In this document: piece after piece, positions 1-5,350 of the stretch
Numbering within the stretch: the first letter of the stretch is position 1
How the letters are laid out: every line of letters begins with the position of its first letter
NCBI GenBank assembly: GCA_023248915.1
Contig: JAHFDQ010000444.1
Coordinates: forward strand, 1-5,350
DNA length: 5,350 nt
Source of the DNA: Archangiaceae bacterium
Lineage (GTDB): Bacteria; Myxococcota; Myxococcia; Myxococcales; Myxococcaceae
Reading direction: 5' to 3'
The notes under the pieces: generated by a model
What the model saw: only the letters and a program-made list of their open reading frames with translations
Told to the model about the DNA's origin: nothing
Databases searched by the model: none
Translations under genes and position numbers: made by a program

Positions 1-18
1 TTGGACGAAGAAGGCCAG
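1..18 (-). repeat. First residues of the next Ig-like unit (partial)
   Basis: Six codons read LAFFVQ, the start of an eighteenth LAF-beginning unit. The array therefore continues beyond the low-coordinate edge of the window, and the C-terminus is not here. Confidence 0.85.
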
Positions 19-3000
19 CCTTGCCACCGCCCCCGCGGTGATGTCGAAGGCCGCGCTGGTGGCCGTCCCCAGCCCGGGTGCCGCTGCCGACAGCGTGTAG
101 CCGACTCCTGCCTTGTCCAAGGAAAGGTCGGCGAAAGAGGCGATGCCGTTGACCGTCGCCACCGCGCCGCTACCACCCAGGGTGGCGTTGCCCGGGTTGG
201 CAAGCAGGACGACCGAAACGCTCGCCGTCGCGGAAGCCAGCGTGTTGCCCGCCAGGTCCTGCACCGCAACCGCCACGGCCGGAGTGAGTGTCGCCCCCGC
301 CACGGTGGTGACGGGGTTGACGACGAAGGCCAACTGCGCCGCCGCGCCGGCGGAAATGTCGAACGCCGCGCTGGTGGCCCCGGTGAGCCCGCTGGAAGCA
401 GCCGTGAGGGTGTACCCAACTCCGGGCCGGTTGATGGACAACCCGCTGAAGCCCGCGAGCCCTCCCACCGCCCCGACTGCCACCGCTCCACTCAGCGAGC
501 CTCCCCCGGGGTTGTTGCCCAGAGCCAGCACAACGGTGTCCGTAGACGTGGGAACAGGGTTGCCCTGTCCGTCCAGCACCTGCACCGAGCAGGTCAGCGG
601 CGCCCCCGCCGTGCTGCTCGCCGGTTCGACGGCGAAGGCCAGCCTCGCCGGCGCCCCCGCGGCGACGTCGAACGCAGCGCTGGTTTCCGCGGGCAGACCG
701 CTCGAGGTGGCCACCAGCGTGTAGCCGACTCCTACCTTGTCCAGCGTCAGCCCGGCGAAGGTCGCCACGCCTGCCACCGCGCTCACGGTTCCCATGCCCC
801 CGAGGACGCTGCCGCCTGGATTGTTGCCCAGCGCAACCGCGACGCCCACCGTCGAGGACGGGTCCGTGTTGCCGAAGGCGTCCTGCACCGCGACCTGCAC
901 CGCCGGCGACAGCGCTCCACCCGCAGCCGCGTTCGGCGGCTGCACCACGAAGGCCAACCGCGCCACCGCGCCTACGCTGATGTCGAAGGGCGCGCTGACG
1001 GCGCTGGCGAGCCCGCCCGACGACGCCACCAGCGTGTAGCCCACCCCCACCTTGTCCACGGACAGCCCTGCGAACGAGGCCACTCCGCCAGCCGAGGCCA
1101 CCGCGCCACCTCCTGACAGCGTGGCCCCCCCAGGGATGGCGCCCAACACCATCGAGATGCTGGCCGCCGAGGAAGGCAGGGCGTTGCCGAGCGCGTCCAA
1201 CACCTTCACTTGCACTGCCGGCGAGAGAGCAACCCCCGCCAGGGCACTCGACGGCTGGACCCCGAACGCCAACTGCGCGGCCGCTCCGGCCGTGATGTCG
1301 AAGGCGGAGCTGGTGGCGCCGATGAGACCGCTCGAGGAAGCCGTGAGGGTGTAGCCCACCCCCGCCTTGTCCACCGCCAGGTCCGCGAACGCCGCCACGC
1401 CCCCCACGGCGTTCAGCGGGTTGGTGCCAGCCAGTGCTGCCCCACCCGGGTTGTTGCCCAGAGCCACCGTGATGCCGGCGGTGGACGCGCTCGCCAGGTT
1501 GCCGAAAGCGTCCACCACCACCACCGAGGGCGCGATGGCCGCTCCCGCCGCGGCGCTTGCCGGTTGCACCCCGAACGTCAATTGGGCCGGTGCCCCGGCG
1601 ACGATGTCGAAGGGGGCGCTGGTGGCCCCGGCCAGGCCGGCCGAAGAAGCCACCAGCGTGTAACCCACCCCCGACTTGTCCAGCGAGAGGCCGCTGAACG
1701 CGGCCACTCCGCTCGAAGCCGCCACCGAGGCGGTGCCCGACAGCGCGCTGCCGCCCGGGTTGGTGCCGAGCGCCACCGCGACCGTGGCGGTGGAAGTACC
1801 CAGGGGGTTGCCGAAGGCGTCCTGCACCTCGACCGACGTCGCGATCGCCGCCCCCGCGGCGGAGGTCACCGGTTGAACCGTGAACGCCAGCTTCGCCGGC
1901 GCCGCGCCCGTGATGTCGAAGGCCGCGCTGGTCGCCGCGGAAAGCCCAGCCGAGGAAGCCACGAGCGTGTAGCCCACCCCCGCCCTGTCGACAGACAGCC
2001 CAGCGAACGAGGCCGTCCCTCCGATGGCATTCGCGACGCTTGACCCAGCCAGCGTGCCGGAGGCCGGATTGTTCCCCAGTGCCAGCGAGATGGTCGCCGT
2101 CGAGGAGGCCAGGTTGTTGCCGTATGCGTCCTGGACCGTCACCTGGACGGCCGGGCTGATTGACACGCCTGCCGTGCTGGTCGACGGCTGCGCGCTGAAC
2201 ACCAACTGGGTCGCCACGCCCGCCGTCACGTCAAAGGCGAGGCTGGACGCCCCGGTGAGCCCCGTCCCCGACGCCACCAGCGTGTAGCCTGCGCCGGCCT
2301 TGTCGATGGACAGGTTGGCAAAGGCCGCCACCCCCGCGACCGCGCTCATCGGGTTGGTGCCCGAAAGAACGCCGGCCCCCGGGTTGGCGCCAATGGCCAC
2401 GGTGATCGCCGCCGCCGACGAGGGCACCGTGTTACCCAGCGAGTCCTGTACCACCACCGCCGGGGTGATGGCCGCTCCGGCCGCGGTGTTGGCGGGTTGC
2501 ACCGCGAAGGCCAGCTTCGCCGCCGCCCCTGCAGTGATGTCGAAGGCGGCGCTGCTGGCTCCAGCAAGCCCTCCCGACGACGCCGTCAGCGTGTAGCCGA
2601 CTCCCGTCTTGCCAATGGACAGGTTGGCGAAAGAAGCCACTCCCGAGACAGCGCTCTTCGGGTTGGTGCCAGAGAGAGTGCCGCCGCCCGGGTTGGTGCC
2701 CATGGCAAGGGCGATGCTGGCCACGGAAGACGTCACCGTGTTGCCGAGCGCGTCCTGCACCGTCACGGTGGGCGTGATGGCCGCCCCGGCGGTCGTCGTC
2801 GCCGGCTCGACCGTGAACGCCAGCTTCGCCGCTGCGCCAGGGACGATGTCGAAGGCGACGCTGGAGGCGCTGGTGAGGCCGCCAGCCGAAGCGGTGAGGG
2901 TGTAACCGACTCCCGTCTTGTCGATGGAGAGGTTGGCGAAGGCCACCACTCCTGCCACGGCGTTCTTCGGGTTGGTGCCGGAGAGGGTGCCTGCTCCGGG

Positions 3001-5350
3001 GTTGGTGCCGATGGCGACCAGCACGCTGACCGTCGAGGAGGCTACGGTGTTGCCCAGCGCGTCTTGCACCTCCACCGTCGGGCTGAGGGCCGCGCCCGCG
3101 ACGGCGGTGGCGGGCTGCACCGTGAAGGCCAGCTTCGTGCCCGCACCCGTGATGATGTCGAAGGCAATGCTGGTGGCTCCGGACAGCAGCCCCGACGAGG
3201 CCGTGAGGGTGTAGCCCACTCCCGCCCTGTCGATGGCGAGGTTGCTGAAGGTGGCGACGCCCGAAACAGCGGGCTTGGGGTTGGTTCCGGTGAGCGCGCC
3301 GCTGCCCGGGTTGGTGCCGATGGCGAGGGTGATGCTGGCCGTCGAGGTGGTCACCGTGTTGCCAAGCGCGTCCTGCACCACGACCAGAACGGCCGGGGCG
3401 ATGACCGCCCCCGCGGTGGTGTTCGTGGGCGGCACCGTGAAGGCCAGCTTCGTCGCGGCGCCCGGCAAGATGTCGAAGGCGAGGCTGGTGGCAGCGGTGA
3501 GGGCTCCCGAGGAGGCCGTGAGGGTGTAGCCCGTCCCCGCCCTGTCGATGGAGAGATTGCTGAAGGCGGCAAGGCCCGAGACGGCGCTCTTCGGGTTGGT
3601 GCCGGACAGCGCGCCGCTTCCGGGGTTGGCGCCGATGGCGAGGGCGACGGCGGCGGTCGAGGACGTCACCGGGTTGCCGAGGGCGTCTTCCACCGTCACG
3701 GTCGGAGTGACGGCTGCCCCGGCGGTGGTGGTGGCCGGCTGGACGGTGAAGGCCAGCTTGGTCGCAGGTCCGGGGACAATGTCGAAGGGGGCGCTGTCGA
3801 TGCTGAGCAGACCGGCGGACGTCGGCCTCAGCGTGTAGCCCGTGCCCGTCTTGTCTATGGAGAGTCCGGCGAAAGTGGCGATTCCGCCCACTGCGTTCTG
3901 CGCCACCGTCCCGCTCAGCGTGCCGCCGCCGGGGTTGGTGAAGAGAGCCAGGCTGATGCTGGCCGTCGAGGAGGTGATGGGGTTGCCCCACTTGTCCTGC
4001 ACCCCCGCCAACACGGCCGGGTTGATGGAGGCGCCGGCGGTGGTGCTGGACGGCTGGACGGTGAAGACCACCCTGTCGGCGACATCGGCCGAGACGTCGA
4101 AGGAGTTGCTGATGGCGCCCACGAGGCCGGCCGAGGCAACCGTCAGGGTGTAGCCGGCGGCCGCCGTGTTCATGACGAGGTTGGAGAACGAGGCGACGCC
4201 GGCCACGGCGCTCTTCGGGTTGGTTCCGGAGAGAGTGGTTCCTCCGGGGTTGGCGCCGATGGCGAGCAGAATGCTCGCAGTCGACGAGGTGACGGTGTTG
4301 CCGAACGAGTCCTGCACCGTCACCTGAACGGCGGGGGCAATGGCGTTGCCGGCCGTGGTGTTGGAAGGCTGGACAGTGAAGGCCAGCTTGTTGGCCGGTC
4401 CGACGGCAATGTTGAAGTTCCCGCTGGTGGCGCCGGCAAGCCCGGGAGAAGTGGCCGTAAGCGTGTAGCCCACTCCCGATTTGTCGATGGAGAGGTTGGA
4501 GAAGGTGGCGACGCCGGCGCTGGCGCCGAAGGGATTGGTGCCGGAGAGGATGCCACCGCCCGGGTTCGTGCCGATGGCCAACGTGATCGAGGCAGAGGAA
4601 GACGTCACCGTGTTGCCGAGCGCGTCTTGCACCGTCACCTCGATGGCGGGCGCAAGGGAAACGCCGGCGGTGGTGGAACTTGGCGCCACCGTGAAGACCA
4701 GCTTGCTGGCCGCGCCGACGGTGATGTCGAAGCTGCCGCTCGTGGCGCCGGTGAGCCCCGTTCCCGAGGCTGTCAGGGTGTAGCCGGTGCCCGCCCTGTC
4801 GATGGAGAGATCGCCGAAGGTGGCGAGCCCCGCGACCGCGCTCTTCGGGTTGGTGCCCGAGAGAATGCCGCCGCTCGGGTTGGCGCCGATGGCCACCGTG
4901 ATGCTGGCGGTGGACGAGGTGACCGTGTTGCCCAGGGCGTCCTGCACCTCCACCCCTACTGCCGGGGCGATGGACGCGCCCGCGGTAGTAGTCACCGGCG
5001 CCACTGTGAAGGCCAGCTTGGTGGCCGCGCCGGGGTTGATGTCGAAGGCGACGCTGGTGGCGCCGGTGAGGACGCCGGAAGCGGCCGTCAGGGTGTACCC
5101 CGTGCCCACCTTGTCGATCGAGAGGTTGCCGAAGGCGGCCACTCCCGACAGGGCGCTCTTCGGGTTGGTGCCCGAGAGGGTGCCTCCTCCGGGGTTGGTG
5201 CCAATGGCCACCGTGATGCTGGCGGCCGAAGACGTCACCGTGTTGCCGAGGGCGTCCTGCACCGTCACGGTTGGGGTAATGGCTGCCCCCGCGGAAGTGG
5301 TGGCGGGCTGCGCCGTGAACGCCAGCTTCGCCGCGGCGCCGGCCGTGATG
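1..5350 (-). CDS. Giant Ig-like (Big/invasin-type) tandem-repeat protein, internal fragment, both ends missing
   Basis: One frame is open on the minus strand across the whole window: codons occupy 5349-5347 down to 3-1, giving 1783 residues with no stop. It has no start or stop here, so signal peptide, anchor and any functional head domain cannot be seen. The segment is 17 complete repeats of 103 or 105 residues plus edge fragments. Each is a predicted beta-sandwich with landmarks LAFTVQP, VQDALGN, AVAGVATF, SIDK and GYTL. Composition is dominated by Ala, Gly, Thr, Ser, Val and Leu. I found no His, one Cys (591-589), one Trp (3990-3988), and 18 Tyr, of which 17 are the GYTL tyrosine. The repeats resemble bacterial Ig-like domains of invasin/intimin-type adhesins; the exact Pfam family (Big_1 or a relative) is not certain. 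A stalk-like cell-surface or extracellular adhesin or matrix protein is the likely role, by inference only. No enzyme motif is visible. G/C-rich third codon positions and unbroken 3n spacing support the frame. Confidence 0.93.
19..333 (-). repeat. Ig-like unit 17, long form (105 aa), class B
   Basis: Starts LAFVVNP with LTPAVAVAVQDLAGN. The following strand and turn read VVLLANPGNATLGG, with the NPGG turn altered. It then has ADLSLDKAGVGYTLSA and AAFDITAGAVAR. Confidence 0.91.
334..642 (-). repeat. Ig-like unit 16, short form (103 aa), class B, with the only Cys
   Basis: Starts LAFAVEP with LTCSVQVLDGQGN. The Cys codon at 591-589 is the only one I found in the window, at a position where other short units have Pro-Thr/Ser or similar. 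It continues ALGNNPGGGSLSGAVAVGA, SGLSINRPGVGYTLTA and AAFDISAGAAAQ. Confidence 0.91.
643..957 (-). repeat. Ig-like unit 15, long form (105 aa), class B
   Basis: Starts LAFVVQP with LSPAVQVAVQDAFGN, then ALGNNPGGSVLGGMGTVSA, AGLTLDKVGVGYTLVA and AAFDVAAGAPAR. Confidence 0.91.
958..1272 (-). repeat. Ig-like unit 14, long form (105 aa), class B
   Basis: Starts LAFGVQP with LSPAVQVKVLDALGN (VLD replacing VQD). It continues VLGAIPGGATLSGGGAVA, AGLSVDKVGVGYTLVAS and APFDISVGAVAR. Confidence 0.91.
1273..1581 (-). repeat. Ig-like unit 13, short form (103 aa), class B
   Basis: Starts LTFGVQP with AAIAPSVVVVDAFGN (VVD replacing VQD). It has ALGNNPGGAALAGTNPLNA, ADLAVDKAGVGYTLTAS and SAFDITAGAAAQ. 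It retains a GTNP loop, unusual for class B. Confidence 0.91.
1582..1890 (-). repeat. Ig-like unit 12, short form (103 aa), class B
   Basis: Starts LAFTVQP with AAIATSVEVQDAFGN, then ALGTNPGGSALSGTASVA, SGLSLDKSGVGYTLVAS and APFDIVAGAPAQ. Confidence 0.91.
1891..2205 (-). repeat. Ig-like unit 11, long form (105 aa), first class B unit
   Basis: Starts LVFSAQP with ISPAVQVTVQDAYGN, which contains the only Tyr outside GYTL. It has ALGNNPASGTLAGSSVANA, GGTASFAGLSVDRAGVGYTL and AFDITGAAPAK. From here on the GTNPK motif is lost and AGLSVDK replaces NLSIDK. Confidence 0.91.
2206..2514 (-). repeat. Ig-like unit 10, short form (103 aa), last class A unit
   Basis: Starts LAFAVQP with AAITPAVVVQDSLGN, then AIGANPGAGVLSGTNPMSA and NLSIDKAGAGYTLVAS. 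The SGTNP loop and NLSIDK form are class A, while YTLVAS and the Gln-ending linker begin to look like the following units. Confidence 0.91.
2515..2823 (-). repeat. Ig-like unit 9, short form (103 aa), class A
   Basis: Starts LAFTVEP with AAITPTVTVQDALGN, followed by AMGTNPGGGTLSGTNPKSA and NLSIGKTGVGYTLTAS. The conserved SIDK Asp is Gly here. It shares the run AGAAITPTVTVQDALGNTVT with unit 1. Confidence 0.92.
2824..3132 (-). repeat. Ig-like unit 8, short form (103 aa), class A
   Basis: Starts LAFTVQP with ALSPTVEVQDALGN, followed by AIGTNPGAGTLSGTNPKNA, NLSIDKTGVGYTLTAS and VAFDIVPGAAAK. Confidence 0.92.
3133..3447 (-). repeat. Ig-like unit 7, long form (105 aa), class A
   Basis: Starts LAFTVPP with IAPAVLVVVQDALGN, followed by AIGTNPGSGALTGTNPKPA, NLSIDRAGVGYTLTAS and IAFDIITGAGTK. 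The insertion distinguishes it from both neighbours, units 6 and 8, which are short. Confidence 0.92.
3448..3756 (-). repeat. Ig-like unit 6, short form (103 aa), class A
   Basis: Starts LAFTVQP with AAVTPTVTVEDALGN (E replacing Q before D). It continues AIGANPGSGALSGTNPKSA, NLSIDRAGTGYTLTAS and LAFDILPGAATK. Confidence 0.92.
3757..4071 (-). repeat. Ig-like unit 5, long form (105 aa), outlier with B-like features
   Basis: Starts VVFTVQP and has INPAVLAGVQDKWGN, with the only Trp of the segment (3990-3988). It has ALFTNPGG where most units have AIGTNPGG, and VAQNAVGGIATFAGLSIDK where class A has NPKSAVAGVATFSNLSIDK. After GYTL it reads RPTSAGLLSIDSAPFDI, replacing the common TASSxGLTGATSxAFDI. 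The AGLSIDK form resembles units 11-17 more than the flanking units. Confidence 0.9.
4072..4386 (-). repeat. Ig-like unit 4, long form (105 aa), class A with degenerate SIDK strand
   Basis: The first half is ordinary class A: LAFTVQP, IAPAVQVTVQDSFGN, AIGANPGGTTLSGTNPKSA. The second half departs: the usual NLSIDKAGxGYTL is NLVMNTAAAGYTL, losing both Asp and Lys. The linker ends ADVADR instead of the usual GAATK. The frame is intact, so this is substitution and not a frameshift. Confidence 0.9.
4387..4701 (-). repeat. Ig-like unit 3, long form (105 aa), class A
   Basis: Starts LVFTVAP and has LAPAIEVTVQDALGN. The loop after SGTNP is changed to FGASAGVATF, and the unit continues NLSIDKSGVGYTLTA to NFNIAVGPANK. 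The terminal FDI has become FNI here, the only unit lacking that Asp. Confidence 0.92.
4702..5016 (-). repeat. Ig-like unit 2, long form (105 aa), class A
   Basis: Starts LAFTVAP and has the long strand IAPAVGVEVQDALGN. Other landmarks are AIGANPSGGILSGTNPKSA, DLSIDRAGTGYTLTAS and SFDITVGAASK. The SIDK lysine is replaced by arginine. Confidence 0.92.
5017..5325 (-). repeat. Ig-like unit 1, short form (103 aa), class A
   Basis: Starts LAFTAQP and carries AAITPTVTVQDALGN without the two-residue insertion. It has AIGTNPGGGTLSGTNPKSA, then NLSIDKVGTGYTLTA and ends VAFDINPGAATK. By hand count its VQD region is closer to distant unit 9 than unit 9 is to its neighbour unit 8. Confidence 0.92.
5326..5350 (-). 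repeat. C-terminal end of the preceding Ig-like unit (partial)
   Basis: These eight codons read ITAGAAAK, the linker that normally follows FDI at the end of a unit. They show that at least one more repeat lies upstream of unit 1, outside the window. Confidence 0.85.

Larger units (their letters stand above)
19..5325 (-). repeat. Tandem array of 17 complete 309/315-bp units encoding Ig-like domains
   Basis: Unit boundaries are set at the codon for the first residue of the LAF motif. These codons start, on the minus strand, at 5325, 5016, 4701, 4386, 4071, 3756, 3447, 3132, 2823, 2514, 2205, 1890, 1581, 1272, 957, 642, 333 and 18. The intervals are eight of 309 bp and nine of 315 bp. The Tyr codon of GYTL recurs at plus-strand positions 97, 412, 721, 1036, 1351, 1660, 1969, 2284, 2593, 2902, 3211, 3526, 3835, 4150, 4465, 4780 and 5095, always in frame. 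Units differ from one another throughout, so this is an old, diversified array, not a fresh identical expansion. The array continues past both window edges. Confidence 0.95.

Noticed and set aside
1..1116. 371-codon open frame on the plus strand
   Set aside because: It reads the same triplets as the real gene in reverse, giving an Arg/Gly/His-rich low-complexity product with no domain. The only initiation codon at its beginning is TTG at the window edge. It is an antisense shadow.
1210..2043. 277-codon plus-strand open frame
   Set aside because: Same Arg/Gly/His-rich antisense character, without any recognisable motif; explained by high GC content opposite the real gene.
2300..2905. Repeated small genes of about 98 aa arranged as a tandem gene family on the plus strand
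   Set aside because: Starts and stops are fixed by conserved sense codons (SID and the GYTL tyrosine). The products are Ala/Pro-rich without a motif, and I saw no convincing ribosome binding sites.
2432..3991. 519-codon open frame on the minus strand in another frame (begins MGQPHHLLDG)
   Set aside because: It is rich in His, Arg and Gln, breaks off inside the repeat array, and overlaps a frame open for all 1783 codons with conserved Ig-like motifs. It is a frame-shifted shadow.
4072..4201. Frameshift or pseudogene signal in unit 4 because its SIDK strand is degenerate
   Set aside because: The unit is exactly 105 codons, GYTL follows in frame, and downstream units are normal, so these are substitutions only.
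19..5325. CRISPR array or noncoding satellite
   Set aside because: The 309/315-bp units vary along their whole length, are always multiples of three, and encode conserved protein motifs. There is no short identical repeat with unique spacers.
1..5350. Intramolecular Lys-Asn isopeptide bonds as in some Gram-positive pilin and adhesin Ig-like domains
   Set aside because: The candidate Lys in SIDK is replaced by Arg in several units (2, 6, 7, 11, 16) and lost in unit 4. The unit-end Lys is often Gln or Arg, so no invariant Lys is available.
1..5350. Promoter, ribosome binding site, terminator, tRNA, rRNA, insertion sequence or phage feature
   Set aside because: The whole window is uninterrupted coding sequence of one protein. 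I saw no intergenic gap or inverted-repeat ends.

Overview
The window lies entirely inside one very large protein-coding gene on the minus strand. Read from 5349 down to 1 in a single frame, there are 1783 codons and no stop. I checked every triplet in this frame by hand. The gene enters and leaves the window without a start codon, stop codon, promoter or terminator, so both ends of the protein lie outside.

The translated segment is a tandem array of bacterial Ig-like (invasin/Big-type) domains. There are 17 complete units of 103 or 105 residues (309 or 315 bp), with fragments of one more unit at each edge. A typical unit runs: LAFTVQP, a TTTAGA turn, PxVxVQDALGN, a strand of type TSSTASITVAIG, NPGGGTLSGT, AVAGVATF, NLSIDKAGxGYTLTAS, GLTGATS, FDI, and a short linker ending in K, R or Q. 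The spacing never breaks frame, the third codon position is strongly G/C, and GYTL is present in all 17 units. This frame is therefore the real one; the other open frames are shadows of it.

Layout from the N-terminal side (high coordinates) to the C-terminal side (low coordinates): units 1-10 (about 5325 to 2206) mostly share GTNPK and NLSIDK motifs (class A). Units 11-17 (about 2205 to 19) are more divergent, with GLSVDK and ALGNNP style motifs (class B). Units 4 and 5 are outliers inside the class A block. The 103/105 residue difference comes from a clean two-residue insertion before the VQD motif.

The very high G+C content with G/C-rich third codon positions, and this style of giant Ig-repeat protein, fit a high-GC Gram-negative bacterium. 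A myxobacterium (Myxococcota) would be my first guess, but nothing here fixes the taxon. The likely role is a secreted or surface-anchored, stalk-like adhesin or matrix protein. This is inferred from the domain type, because the signal peptide, anchor and any binding domain are outside the window. I see no second gene, RNA gene, mobile element or CRISPR array, and no evidence of a new multi-gene system.
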